Assembly: GCA_903871335.1 (NCBI GenBank)
Contig: CAIQGE010000025.1
Coordinates: 124,001-188,000, forward strand
DNA: 64,000 nt
Direction: 5' to 3'
Source of the DNA: an uncultured Actinomycetes bacterium
GTDB taxonomy: Bacteria > Actinomycetota > Acidimicrobiia > Acidimicrobiales > RAAP-2
The position numbers and the translations under genes were made by a program. The notes under the pieces were generated by a model. It was given only the letters and a program-made list of their open reading frames with translations. It had not been told where the DNA came from and did no database searches. Of this stretch, positions 16,258 to 25,629 are shown piece after piece; within the stretch, counting starts at the first letter, position 1; each line of letters begins with the position of its first letter.

Positions 16258-17199
16258 ATGGCCAACAACTTTGAACACACTCCGGTCCTCGCTTCAGAAG
16301 TCGTGGATCTGTTTGCCGACCTGCCGGTCGGAGTGTTGGTGGACGCCACTTTGGGAGGTGGGGGACACGCGGAATTGCTATTGGACGCTGCGCCCGAGTC
16401 ACGTCTCATCGGCATCGACCGTGACGTCGTCGCCCGTCACGCTGCCGGAGAGCGACTCGCTCGCTTCGGCGAGCGTGTGCGGATCGTGCCGGGCACTTTT
16501 GGCGACCTGGTAGGAATTTTGGAGCGAGAGTCGGGCTTCGTCAATGGCGCACCGATCGTGGGAATTCTCGCTGATCTCGGTGTGTCGTCCCCTCAATTGG
16601 ATGACGCCGCCCGCGGTTTTTCCTTTCGGTCGGATGCTCCCTTGGACATGAGGATGGATCAAACCTCCGGAATGACGGCGGCGGAGTTTCTTCTTGAGGT
16701 CGACGCTCAGGAACTCACGCGCCTTCTTCGTGAACACGGTGAAGGTCGATTCGCTGGCGCGATTTCGCGCTCCATCATTTCCTCGGCACCTCGCACGACG
16801 TCGGAACTGGTCGCCGCGGTGGAACGAGCCGTTCCTCCGGCGGCCCGGCGCCGAGGACACGTGGCTACGCGCGTTTTTCAGGCACTCCGAGTCAGTGTGA
16901 ACGACGAAGAGAGCCAATTGGACTCCATGTTGGAAAGCGCTATCGCTCACGTGAGTGCCGGCGGTGTCGTCGTCGTGATCTCGTATCACTCAGGCGAAGA
17001 CAAAGTGGTCAAGAAGGTGTTCGCGACAGCGGCGACGGGCGGGTGCACGTGTCCATCGGAATTGGGGTGCGTATGCGGCGCGGTTCCGATCATGCGAGTT
17101 CTCAAGGCCAGTGCTGTCTTGGCCACGTCGGACGAAATTGAACGGAACCCTCGGTCTCGCTCGGCGCGCCTCCGGGCGGCTTGGAAGTTGTCCGCATGA
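16258..17199 (+). CDS. rsmH: 16S rRNA (cytosine1402-N4)-methyltransferase RsmH (MraW)
   Basis: A 313-residue SAM-dependent methyltransferase. FEHTPVLASEVVDLF opens the family fold, DATLGGGGHAELLL (29-42) is the SAM loop, and DLGVSSPQLDDAARGFSF carries the signature near residue 110. The C-terminus FATAATGGCTCPSE and RSRSARLRAAWKL are also typical. ATG 16258 has GAAAGG six bases upstream. An in-frame ATG at 16111 would overlap mraZ's stop but adds 49 residues with no family resemblance. Methylates C1402 in the ribosomal P site. Confidence 0.93.
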   Translation: MANNFEHTPVLASEVVDLFADLPVGVLVDATLGGGGHAELLLDAAPESRLIGIDRDVVARHAAGERLARFGERVRIVPGTFGDLVGILERESGFVNGAPIVGILADLGVSSPQLDDAARGFSFRSDAPLDMRMDQTSGMTAAEFLLEVDAQELTRLLREHGEGRFAGAISRSIISSAPRTTSELVAAVERAVPPAARRRGHVATRVFQALRVSVNDEESQLDSMLESAIAHVSAGGVVVVISYHSGEDKVVKKVFATAATGGCTCPSELGCVCGAVPIMRVLKASAVLATSDEIERNPRSRSARLRAAWKLSA

Positions 17200-17654
17200 G
17201 CATCATTTCTTTTCCTCGTCGCGAGGTCACGCGTGTCCCGTCGAGGCCGAAGACGACTCGTCGCGCAGTCACGACGACGCCACGTTCGACGCACCGTGTG
17301 GAGCGTCGAACGCTTCGCTCGCGTGTGGCCGGAATTTCACTACCTATGCGAGCCGCGGCCGTGGGAACGGTGGCGCTCTTCGTTGTTTTGGTGGGCAATA
17401 CCTACTCCGCGCAGCGACAAGTGCAATTGCACCAGATGCAAACTCAATTACTGCAAGCTCAGTCGGCGTACGCCGAGCAGGTCGCGACGCTGACGAATGT
17501 GGCTGATCCCGCGCGTGTCGCCAGCCGAGCGGGATCACTGCACCTGGTCGTGCCGTCGTCGGTATCGCAGATTGCGCCCGTTTCTTTGGACACACCTCTT
17601 CCTCTGCCCAAGTTGGCGGGGAATGATGTCGTTACGACGAGGACGTATCAGTGA
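17196..17654 (+). CDS. ftsL: FtsL-like septum protein
   Basis: A 152-residue bitopic protein: a basic Ser/Thr/Arg-rich cytoplasmic tail (1-50), a single helix (about 51-69), then a Gln-rich coiled coil (QRQVQLHQMQTQLLQAQSAY) and an extracytoplasmic tail ending in Pro/Leu-rich sequence. Sequence identity is never high in FtsL, so the call rests on topology and position between rsmH and ftsI. It overlaps rsmH by ATGA and ftsI by GTGA. Expected to join FtsQ/FtsB and activate FtsW-FtsI. Confidence 0.8.
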   Translation: MSIISFPRREVTRVPSRPKTTRRAVTTTPRSTHRVERRTLRSRVAGISLPMRAAAVGTVALFVVLVGNTYSAQRQVQLHQMQTQLLQAQSAYAEQVATLTNVADPARVASRAGSLHLVVPSSVSQIAPVSLDTPLPLPKLAGNDVVTTRTYQ

Positions 17655-19489
17655 ATCAACGTGGGGCACCGGGAGCCGCGCGACCCATTCCTCTTCGTCC
17701 GCTGGCCGCCACGAACGCGCCCTTCTTTGCTCGCCGCCTGCGGTGGACCCACGTGGGGATCGCGGTCGTGTTTCTCGCGCTTCTCACGCGCCTTGCGTTC
17801 ATTCAAATCGCTGATGGCTCGTATTACTCGAAACTATCGATTGAGCAAGTCCGCACCGACGTATCGGTGCCCCCGTTGCGTGGTGCCATGTACGACCGTA
17901 ACGGCAGCATCCTCGCGATCTCTTCTCCGACATCGCTCGTCGTCGCCGACGACTTTCAGATCACTCATCCCACGACGGAAGCCGCCGCGCTATCGCCGTA
18001 CCTGGGCATGCCGGCGAGCACCCTCGCACCGCTTCTCGCTCGTCACAGCGGGTACGTGGTTCTCGATTCCTCACTGAGCTTGAGCCAGGGTCACGCCCTC
18101 GCGCAGCAATATTTCCCCGGAATTGATGTGCTGAGCTCATCCAAGCGCACGTATCCCAATGGGGAATTGGCGACGTCGCTGATCGGCGGGATCAATGCGT
18201 CGGCGGCAGGATCCGCGGGACTCGAATATCAATATCAGGGCCTCTTGGGCGGCCAGGCGGGACTCGAGAGGATCTTCGCGTCGCCCTCGGGAATTGCTCT
18301 GCCCAGTTCCCACGTCACCGTGCTCCGCAAGGCCACCACCGGCAAGGGCATGGAGCTATCGGTCGACACCGCGTTGCAATTCGTCACCGAACAAGCACTG
18401 GGCCAGCAACTGCGAGCGACGGGGGGACTCACGGGGGTCGCCATCGTGATGGACGTGAAGACGGGGCAGATCCTGGCGAATGCTTCTCTCGTGAACACCG
18501 CCGTCAATGCCGGCGTCTTAGGGCCGATTTCGAATTGGTCAAAGAGCATCGGCGTTCCCGGCATCAAGCAAACAATCAACGACCTCGCGTTCACCCAAAC
18601 GTACGAGCCCGGATCTGTCTTCAAAATCGTCCCGTTCTCGGCAGCCCTTAACGCGAACGCCATCACTCCCACGAGTCACTTTTCGGTTCCCTACAGCGTT
18701 ACCGTCGACGGTCGCGTGTTCCACGACGCCGAGCGACACGGCATTGAGAATCTCACGACGACAAATATTCTCGCCCAGTCGTCCAACATCGGTACGTACG
18801 AAATCGCCAGTCGCGTCGGGAAGACCGGTTTGTTGCACCAAGTCCAATTGTTGGGATTCGGCATGCCGACGGGTCTTAGTTATCCGGGAGAATCTCCGGG
18901 CCTTCTCGTGAACGCGGCCCAGTGGTCCGGCAGCGACCTCGCGGCGCTCCCGATCGGTCAGGTGGACGCCGTGACACCCATCGAAGTCCTCGACGCGTAC
19001 AACTCGATCGCGAATCAAGGTGTGTACGTAGCGCCCAAGTTGGTCTTGGCCAAGATCAATGCTGACGGCACGATGGTCCCCACACCGAAGAGCGCCACGC
19101 ATCGAGCCTTGAGCACGACGGTGGCATCAGAATTAACGAACATGCTCGAGCAAGTAGTTCTCGACGGGACAGGTACGAATGCCCTGATTCCGGGCTACCA
19201 GGTAGCCGGGAAGACGGGAACGAGCCAGATTCCCACGCCGGGCCACGCTTCGTACATCACCGGCGCGTATAACGCGAGTTTCGTCGGTTTCGCTCCCGCG
19301 AATCACCCCGTCTTGTCGATGATTGTTGTGGTGCAACGGCCTCAAACAGTGATTTTCGGTGGTTCGGTTGCCGCCCCCGTATTTCAGCGTGTGATGAGTT
19401 ACGCCCTGCACCACTACGGCATTCCGGCGTCAGGTCCGGTCGAAGTTACGAAGCATTCGGGGGCCACCGTTGCATCGGACGTGACGTGA
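17651..19489 (+). CDS. ftsI: Septal class B penicillin-binding protein FtsI (PBP3)
   Basis: A 612-residue transpeptidase: N-terminal signal-anchor helix (about 32-51), a pedestal domain starting RGAMYDRNGSILA, then the penicillin-binding domain. The three catalytic motifs are SVFK (Ser322, Lys325), SSN near residue 378 and KTG in VAGKTGTSQ. It crosslinks septal peptidoglycan together with FtsW. GTG start overlapping the upstream stop. The class A transglycosylase domain is absent, as expected. Confidence 0.95.
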   Translation: MNQRGAPGAARPIPLRPLAATNAPFFARRLRWTHVGIAVVFLALLTRLAFIQIADGSYYSKLSIEQVRTDVSVPPLRGAMYDRNGSILAISSPTSLVVADDFQITHPTTEAAALSPYLGMPASTLAPLLARHSGYVVLDSSLSLSQGHALAQQYFPGIDVLSSSKRTYPNGELATSLIGGINASAAGSAGLEYQYQGLLGGQAGLERIFASPSGIALPSSHVTVLRKATTGKGMELSVDTALQFVTEQALGQQLRATGGLTGVAIVMDVKTGQILANASLVNTAVNAGVLGPISNWSKSIGVPGIKQTINDLAFTQTYEPGSVFKIVPFSAALNANAITPTSHFSVPYSVTVDGRVFHDAERHGIENLTTTNILAQSSNIGTYEIASRVGKTGLLHQVQLLGFGMPTGLSYPGESPGLLVNAAQWSGSDLAALPIGQVDAVTPIEVLDAYNSIANQGVYVAPKLVLAKINADGTMVPTPKSATHRALSTTVASELTNMLEQVVLDGTGTNALIPGYQVAGKTGTSQIPTPGHASYITGAYNASFVGFAPANHPVLSMIVVVQRPQTVIFGGSVAAPVFQRVMSYALHHYGIPASGPVEVTKHSGATVASDVT

Positions 19490-20877
19490 TGAATCTCGCC
19501 GACGTCCTTCGAGGTGTTGATCTCTCGAGCGACATTCCTGACGTGGACGTGTCCCGCGTGGAAATCGATTCGCGGCGCTGCACTCCGGGAACCTTGTTCT
19601 TTGCGATGCCCGGTCACAGCGAAAGTGGCTCTCGCTACATCGACGACGCCGTCCTTCGCGGTGCGGTGGCTGTGGTGACGGCGACTGGCGGTACCGCTCT
19701 CGTGCCGACGGTGCTCGTCGACGACAAAATCCTGGGCGACGTGCTCGTACGAGCGTGCCAGAACGTCGCCGGGCATCCCGAAACCTCGATCGGTCTTCTG
19801 GGGGTGACGGGAACGAACGGCAAGACGAGCGTGACGACGATTTTCGCGGAATTGTGGCGGATGCTCGGGTACTCGGCGGACGTTATTGGAACGCTCACCC
19901 ACGAGCGCACCACTCCCGCCTCGCCGGAGCTGTATCGGGAGCTCGCTCGATTTCGAGATACGGGTGGAGAGCGGCCGGTGATGGCACTCGAGGTTTCGAG
20001 TCACGCCCTCACTCAAGGTCGTGTTGACGGATTGCGTTTCGACGTTGTCGCCTTTACGAATCTCTCGTTGGATCATTTGGATTATCACGGCTCGATGGAG
20101 GAGTACTTCCTCGCCAAGGCGGAACTCTTTACCGCGCGACGCGCTGCGCGGGCCGTGGTCTTTGTGGACGATCCCTATGGCGAACGACTCGTGTCGCGGA
20201 TCGCCGTCCCCGTCACCGCGGTCTCGCGACGCGACGCCTCCAACGTGGAAATGAATGTGGGTGACACGCGCTTCACGTGGCGAGGTCAGGACGTCCGGTC
20301 GAAATTGTCCGGCGCGTTCAACATCGATAACGCGCTGATTGCGTTGACGTGCGCGGTCGAGCTCGGAGCATCAGAAGCCGAGGCGGCCGACGCCATGGCC
20401 TCGTGTACGGGCGTGCCGGGTCGCTTTGAGATCATCCAGAGACATTCGCCGACGGTCATTGTTGATTACGCACACACTCCCGACGGACTTGAGCGTGTCC
20501 TGCGAGATGCTCGGTCGATGGCGGGCGTTGGTCGGGTGGTAGTCGTCTTCGGCTGTGGAGGGGATCGAGACCGGACCAAGAGGCCGGTGATGGGTCGGGT
20601 CGCGGGAAACGAAGCGGATGTCGTGGTGTTGACGTCCGATAATCCCCGAAGTGAGGACCCGGAGGCGATCTTGGACGAGATTCTCTCTGGCGTCGACGAT
20701 GGAGTCGTCGTTCATCGTGAGGTCGACCGCCGTCGAGCGATCCAATGGGCGATCAAAACGCTCCTTCCCGAAGATCTTCTGGTTATTGCGGGAAAAGGGC
20801 ACGAAAAGACACAGATTGTCGGTGCGAACGTGCTCGAATTTGACGACCGCCGTGTGGCGCGGGAACTACTGGGATGA
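19489..20877 (+). CDS. murE: UDP-MurNAc-tripeptide ligase MurE
   Basis: A 462-residue Mur ligase with the P-loop GVTGTNGKTSVTT (about 105-117), EVSSHALTQGRVDG, and HTPDGLERVL in the third domain. DNPR at residues 384-387 is the motif that selects meso-diaminopimelate as third residue, so the cell wall is predicted to be DAP-type. ATG 19489 shares one base with the ftsI stop; a GTG three bases upstream is the alternative. The gene is followed directly by mraY, without the usual murF. Confidence 0.95.
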   Translation: MNLADVLRGVDLSSDIPDVDVSRVEIDSRRCTPGTLFFAMPGHSESGSRYIDDAVLRGAVAVVTATGGTALVPTVLVDDKILGDVLVRACQNVAGHPETSIGLLGVTGTNGKTSVTTIFAELWRMLGYSADVIGTLTHERTTPASPELYRELARFRDTGGERPVMALEVSSHALTQGRVDGLRFDVVAFTNLSLDHLDYHGSMEEYFLAKAELFTARRAARAVVFVDDPYGERLVSRIAVPVTAVSRRDASNVEMNVGDTRFTWRGQDVRSKLSGAFNIDNALIALTCAVELGASEAEAADAMASCTGVPGRFEIIQRHSPTVIVDYAHTPDGLERVLRDARSMAGVGRVVVVFGCGGDRDRTKRPVMGRVAGNEADVVVLTSDNPRSEDPEAILDEILSGVDDGVVVHREVDRRRAIQWAIKTLLPEDLLVIAGKGHEKTQIVGANVLEFDDRRVARELLG

Positions 20878-20886
20878 GGCGTTGAG

Positions 20887-21918
20887 ATGTTGAGTTTGAT
20901 GGAGTCGGGAGGAGCGGCGTTTCTCATCGCCCTCTTCGCCACGCCGTTGTTCATCCGATTCCTGCACCGTCGCAGCATGGGTCAACGTATTCGTGAGGAC
21001 GGCCCGGAGACTCACCGCGCGAAAGAGGGCACGCCCACCATGGGTGGCGTCGTCATCGTGGCGGCCGCGCTGATTGGTTACGTGGTGGGCCACTGGAGTT
21101 ATCACACCTTTACGCGCGCAGGTGTTTTGGTCGCCGCCACCCTTCTGGTATCGGGCCTGCTGGGATTCACGGACGACTACTTGGGCATTCGAAACGCCCG
21201 CAATCTGGGATTGAACAAGAGAGGAAAATTTGGCGGTCAACTGGCCATTGGCCTCACCTTCGCCGTCCTCGCAGTGTTTTGGGTGCACACCAAGACAACG
21301 CTGTCCTTTACACGGGCCAATTTGCCGGGGTGGCATCTGGGGAGCGCGGGATGGATGCTGCTCGCCATTTTTATTTTGGTTGCGACGTCGAACGCGGTGA
21401 ATTTCACCGATGGTTTGGATGGGCTCGCGGCTGGATCATCGACATTTTGCTTCGCGGTCTTGTCCATCATCGGCTATTGGCAGTTCCGACACTTCCCCCT
21501 GTATCACCTGCCTCCGGCACTCGACCTCGGTTTAATCGCTGTCGCTCTGGTGGGAGCCTGCCTGGGCTTTCTGTGGTGGAACGCCGCGCCCGCAAAGATC
21601 TACATGGGCGACACGGGTTCGCTAGCCATCGGAACGACGCTCGGCGCACTGTGTCTCCTCATGAATCTCGATCTTCTCCTGCTCGTCATCGGCGGCCTGT
21701 TTGTGGTGGAGGCAGCTTCCGTCGTTTTGCAGATTGTGAGCTTCCGGGTCTTCCGTCGACGTATCTTTCGCATGGCACCTATCCACCACCACTTTGAACT
21801 ACGAGGTTGGCCCGAGACCACCGTCATCATTCGGTTCTGGATCCTTTCGGGACTCTTGGCGGCTCTCGGGCTCGGGATCTTCTACGGTGACTTTCTCAAG
21901 ATCGCGAAGGTCGGATAG
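20887..21918 (+). CDS. mraY: Phospho-MurNAc-pentapeptide transferase MraY
   Basis: A 343-residue polytopic enzyme that makes lipid I from UDP-MurNAc-pentapeptide and undecaprenyl phosphate. The active-site elements are visible: FTDDYLGIRNARNLGL (Asp pair), NFTDGLDGLAAG, and the cytoplasmic HHHFELRGWPE loop near the C-terminus. About ten helices are expected. It is separated from murE by nine bases, and its stop shares a base with the ftsW GTG. Confidence 0.97.
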   Translation: MLSLMESGGAAFLIALFATPLFIRFLHRRSMGQRIREDGPETHRAKEGTPTMGGVVIVAAALIGYVVGHWSYHTFTRAGVLVAATLLVSGLLGFTDDYLGIRNARNLGLNKRGKFGGQLAIGLTFAVLAVFWVHTKTTLSFTRANLPGWHLGSAGWMLLAIFILVATSNAVNFTDGLDGLAAGSSTFCFAVLSIIGYWQFRHFPLYHLPPALDLGLIAVALVGACLGFLWWNAAPAKIYMGDTGSLAIGTTLGALCLLMNLDLLLLVIGGLFVVEAASVVLQIVSFRVFRRRIFRMAPIHHHFELRGWPETTVIIRFWILSGLLAALGLGIFYGDFLKIAKVG

Positions 21919-23165
21919 TGGCTCGTCGCGCAAAACAAATCGGTTCCGTCAACGTTCTCGAACGTTCCCTCGTGGCCGTGACCATTGTTCTGGTGATCGT
22001 CGGAATGATCGCCGTCGGCTCGGCGAGTGGACCGCAGTCCGTGGCGAACGGTTCGTCAATCTGGTCCTTCATGATGCGCGACGTGTTGTACGTCCTCGTT
22101 GGTCTCGGGGGATTCATGCTGGCCTGTCGCATGCCCACGCGGAGTTTGGCGCGATTGGCCGCCCCCGCGATGGTGGTCAGTCTCGGGCTCCTGGCTGTCG
22201 TTGAATTGATGGGAACGTCCACCATGGGTGGGCAACGCTGGCTGTCGTTTTCCTCCTTTTCTTTCCAACCCTCAGAACTCTTCAAGCTCACCGCTTGTTT
22301 GTATTTGGCGGTCACCATTGCACGCGTTGAACGAAGTTCACGTCACTGGATGGACATTCTCAAGTGGTCGGCGCCCGTCGCGCTGGGAGCAGGACTGATC
22401 TTCTTGGAGCCCGACATGGGCACCGCCTCGGTCGTTCTACTCGTGAGTTTCGGGATGTTGATTTTGGCGGGCATGCCACGGACGTCCATCCGTTTTCTTT
22501 CGCTCTTGGGGCTAGGAGCCCTCGGCGTCTTCGCCATTGCGGCGCCGTATCGACGACAGCGTTTGTTGTCGTTTCTTCATCCCGGTGCTGACCCCAATGG
22601 AGCGGGATACCAAGTCCTCCAAGCCAAGATCGGCTTGGGCGCGGGCAAGTGGACGGGTCTCGGATTCGGCAATAGTCGCGAAAAGTGGGGACTGTTGCCG
22701 AACGCGCACACCGACTTCATCTTTGCGATCATTGGCGAAGAGTTCGGCCTTATCGGCTCCATCCTCGTGCTCGGCATCTTCTTTTGGTTAATCACTCTCG
22801 GCATCCAAACTGCGCGGCGTGCTCCGGACCGGGAATCACAACTTCTGGCGAGTGGCATCACTTTGTGGCTCGCGCTAGAGACCATCATCAATGTCGCATC
22901 AGTAGTGGGGTGGTGGCCCGTGACGGGAATTCCCTTACCGTTCTTGTCGTACGGAGGTACGTCCCTCATCATCAACCTCCTGGCCCTTGGTCTGCTCGTC
23001 AACGTGGCTCGTCGCGCGACGACGGCACCACGGGAGACTCCGGCATCCGTGACGACGGCGCGCGCACCACTTCGTCCGCGTTACGCATCCGCGACGTCGA
23101 CGGCGCAACGTCGCGGAGCCACGGCGCACACTCCTCTCGTCCGCGAGCGACGACGGAAGCCCTAG
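21918..23165 (+). CDS. ftsW: SEDS peptidoglycan polymerase FtsW
   Basis: A 415-residue SEDS-family glycosyltransferase with about ten helices. Recognisable parts are GGQRWLSFSSFSFQPSELFKL, GAGLIFLEPDMGT, NSREKWGLLPNAHTDFIFAIIGEEFG (family-conserved extracytoplasmic loop) and PLPFLSYGGTSLI. It polymerises lipid II at the septum with FtsI. After the last helix there is a roughly 60-residue Arg/Thr/Ala-rich cytoplasmic tail. It replaces the usual murD-ftsW order, since murD is missing here. Confidence 0.95.
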   Translation: MARRAKQIGSVNVLERSLVAVTIVLVIVGMIAVGSASGPQSVANGSSIWSFMMRDVLYVLVGLGGFMLACRMPTRSLARLAAPAMVVSLGLLAVVELMGTSTMGGQRWLSFSSFSFQPSELFKLTACLYLAVTIARVERSSRHWMDILKWSAPVALGAGLIFLEPDMGTASVVLLVSFGMLILAGMPRTSIRFLSLLGLGALGVFAIAAPYRRQRLLSFLHPGADPNGAGYQVLQAKIGLGAGKWTGLGFGNSREKWGLLPNAHTDFIFAIIGEEFGLIGSILVLGIFFWLITLGIQTARRAPDRESQLLASGITLWLALETIINVASVVGWWPVTGIPLPFLSYGGTSLIINLLALGLLVNVARRATTAPRETPASVTTARAPLRPRYASATSTAQRRGATAHTPLVRERRRKP

Positions 23166-24265
23166 TGCGACCCCCCGTCGTCATTACCGGTGGGGGCACC
23201 GGTGGTCACATTTTCCCCATGCAGGCCATCGCCGAAGCGCTGATCGCCCAGGGCGCGTCGCCCACGGAACTCCTCTTTGTTGGTTCACGCCGTGGCAAGG
23301 AGAGAGAACTACTCGGCCAAGAGGCGACGCCCCTCGTTCTGCTTCCGGGTCGCGGAATTCGACGCTCGTTATCGCCGCGCGCTCTTCTGCAAAATTGCGG
23401 AGCGATTCTTGGTTTAGTGAGCGCGCAAGTGCGAGCGGTTCTGCTCGTTGGTCGGCTCCGACCAGCGGCCGTCGTGAGTGTGGGTGGATACGCCTCGTTT
23501 GCTGTGTCCGTGGCCGCGGTCATCTGGCGACGACCACTCGTTCTCGTTGAATTCGACGCCACTCAGGGAGCGGCACATCGCGTGGTGTCGCGGTTTGCCA
23601 CCCGGCGTTGCGTGGCGTTCTCTTCGGATGATTCTCGTGACGTCGTGACCGGAGCACCGCTGCGTGCGACCATCAGCACCATTGATCGTTCGGGTGCGCG
23701 CGTCAATGGTGCGTCACGTACCAGGTGGACCGTCGTGGTGATGACGGGGTCGCTCGGCGCCTCGTCGGTCAATCGTGCCGTTGTGGCGCTCGCCGACGTG
23801 TTGCGAGATCGCGACGACGTCACTTTGCTGCACGTGACCGGTGATCGTGATTTTGACTGGGTGCGAAAGAGTCGCGACGTTCGTCCCACCGATCGACTCG
23901 ACTATCGCGTCGAAGCCTTTGGCGACATGACGACGTTGTGGTCGACCTGCGATGTCGCGATCTGTCGTGCGGGTGCCATGACGGTGGCGGAGTTGACCTA
24001 CCTGGGCATCCCATCGGTCTTGGTGCCACTCCCGGATGCCCCCGGAGATCATCAAACGAAGAACGCACGCGTTCTCGAAGACGCGGGTGCGGCCGTCGTC
24101 ATCAACGACTCAGAGGTCTCGGGTGCCGTTTTGGCGCGCGTGATTGATGACCTGTTCGCGCGTCCGGATCGGATGCAGGATATGGCTCGTGCGTCCCTCG
24201 CACTGGGACACGCCGACGCCGCGGCCGCGATTGCCGACGTCGTCAGGGAGGTCAGCGAGTGGTGA
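23165..24265 (+). CDS. murG: UDP-GlcNAc:lipid I GlcNAc-transferase MurG
   Basis: A 366-residue GT28 enzyme that converts lipid I to lipid II on the inner membrane face. GGGTGGHIFPMQAIAEAL at the N-terminus is the first G-loop, VMTGSLGASSVNRAV the second, and CRAGAMTVAELTYLGIPSVLVPLP the UDP-GlcNAc site. The open frame extends to 22685 inside ftsW. GTG 23165, sharing one base with the ftsW stop, is the sensible start because homology begins there. Confidence 0.95.
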   Translation: MRPPVVITGGGTGGHIFPMQAIAEALIAQGASPTELLFVGSRRGKERELLGQEATPLVLLPGRGIRRSLSPRALLQNCGAILGLVSAQVRAVLLVGRLRPAAVVSVGGYASFAVSVAAVIWRRPLVLVEFDATQGAAHRVVSRFATRRCVAFSSDDSRDVVTGAPLRATISTIDRSGARVNGASRTRWTVVVMTGSLGASSVNRAVVALADVLRDRDDVTLLHVTGDRDFDWVRKSRDVRPTDRLDYRVEAFGDMTTLWSTCDVAICRAGAMTVAELTYLGIPSVLVPLPDAPGDHQTKNARVLEDAGAAVVINDSEVSGAVLARVIDDLFARPDRMQDMARASLALGHADAAAAIADVVREVSEW

Positions 24266-25629
24266 CCATTTTTTCTCCGGGGGCTCGTGTGCACATCATG
24301 GGGTGTGCGGGAGCCGGCATGAGTTCCTTGGCGCAGTTACTTAATGAACGGGGCCTCGTCGTCACCGGATGCGACCTGCGTGATGGCGGCGTCGCGGCCC
24401 AGCTTCGTGGTGTGGGAGTGGACGTCGCCATCGGGCATTCCGTCGAGCATGTTCACCGTGACGTGGACTTTCTGACTACCTCGCCAGCGGTCACGACCGA
24501 CCACGAAGAAGTTCGCGCGGCGGTCGCCTCGGGTGTGGCCGTGGTGCGTCGCCCCGATGTGCTCGGGGCCCTCGGCGAGGTGGCGCCCGTGGTCGGAGTC
24601 GCGGGGACCCACGGGAAGACCACCACTACGTCCATGCTCGCCACCATCTTTCACGCGGCTGGTCGTGACCCCGGTCGACTTCTCGGAGCACCCGTGGCGG
24701 GCGTGGGCGAGGGCGGCCATTGGGGACGCGATCCCGAGGTGCTCGTCGAAGTCGACGAGAGTTACGGCACCTTCGCTCAACTCACGCCCGCCGCTCTTGG
24801 TCTGTTGAATGTCGATCCCGACCACCTCGACTTCTACGGTGACATCGCCACACTCGAAGCAGCGTTCACGGCTCTCGTCGCGAGAACCCGCGGTCCCGTG
24901 GTGGTGTGGATCGATCATCCCGGAGCGGCCCGCGTAGCCGAGCGCGCCGCCGTCGAGGCGGTGGCGGTGGGGCGTGATCGCGCCACGGCCGACGTTCTCG
25001 TGATGAACGAAACGTGGGATCGAGAGGGGTCCACGTTTTCTTTGCAATTTGCCGATGGCGTGGTGAGCATTCGCCTCCACGTGCCCGGCTCCCTCAATGT
25101 GGCCAATGCGGCGGTGGCAGCGGTTCTCGCTCGAGAGTGGGGAATTAGCCCCGACGCGATCGTCACGGGACTGGCGAACTTCCGCGGTGCGCCCCGTCGG
25201 TTCGAGCGCCGAGCGTCCATCGGCGCCGTGGACGTGGTTGATGACTACGCTCACTTGCCGCTGGAGGTGCACGAAACCATTCGCGCCGCGAGGGCGGCCG
25301 GTTACCAGTCGATCGTCGCCGTGTTCCAGCCCCACCGGGTGACAAGAACGCAGGCTCTCGCGCCGGAGTTCGCCGGGGCCTTCGCCGGTGTGCGCAGCCT
25401 CGTGGTGACCGATATCTACCGAGCGGGCGAGGTCAATCCCGACAACATTGACGGATCGCTCGTCGCCACTGCCGTCCGCGAAGGACCAGATGCTCCCGAC
25501 GTTCTCTACGTCGGTGCATTGCAGGACGCGGGTCGGGCCCTAGCGGAACTGCTCGAAGGAGCGGATCTTTTGCTGGTGCTCGGGGCGGGGGACGTGACGA
25601 GGGTTCTGGACTACGTGGTGGCTCCGTGA
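24262..25629 (+). CDS. murC: UDP-MurNAc-L-alanine ligase MurC
   Basis: A 455-residue Mur ligase adding L-Ala to UDP-MurNAc. MGCAGAGMSSLAQLL is the MurC-specific N-terminal dinucleotide-like loop, VAGTHGKTTTTSML the P-loop, and VDDYAHLPLEV and VFQPHRVTRTQAL mark the third domain. GTG 24262 overlaps the murG stop (GTGA); a GTG one codon upstream is possible. Length and motifs are normal for the family. Confidence 0.95.
   Translation: MTIFSPGARVHIMGCAGAGMSSLAQLLNERGLVVTGCDLRDGGVAAQLRGVGVDVAIGHSVEHVHRDVDFLTTSPAVTTDHEEVRAAVASGVAVVRRPDVLGALGEVAPVVGVAGTHGKTTTTSMLATIFHAAGRDPGRLLGAPVAGVGEGGHWGRDPEVLVEVDESYGTFAQLTPAALGLLNVDPDHLDFYGDIATLEAAFTALVARTRGPVVVWIDHPGAARVAERAAVEAVAVGRDRATADVLVMNETWDREGSTFSLQFADGVVSIRLHVPGSLNVANAAVAAVLAREWGISPDAIVTGLANFRGAPRRFERRASIGAVDVVDDYAHLPLEVHETIRAARAAGYQSIVAVFQPHRVTRTQALAPEFAGAFAGVRSLVVTDIYRAGEVNPDNIDGSLVATAVREGPDAPDVLYVGALQDAGRALAELLEGADLLLVLGAGDVTRVLDYVVAP

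Noticed and set aside
22685-23164. Extended N-terminus of murG inside ftsW
   Set aside because: MurG homology begins at GTG 23165; the extension is an out-of-frame reading of ftsW.
24337-25335. A 332-codon minus-strand frame under murC
   Set aside because: Antisense shadow of a well-supported gene; no motif or start context.
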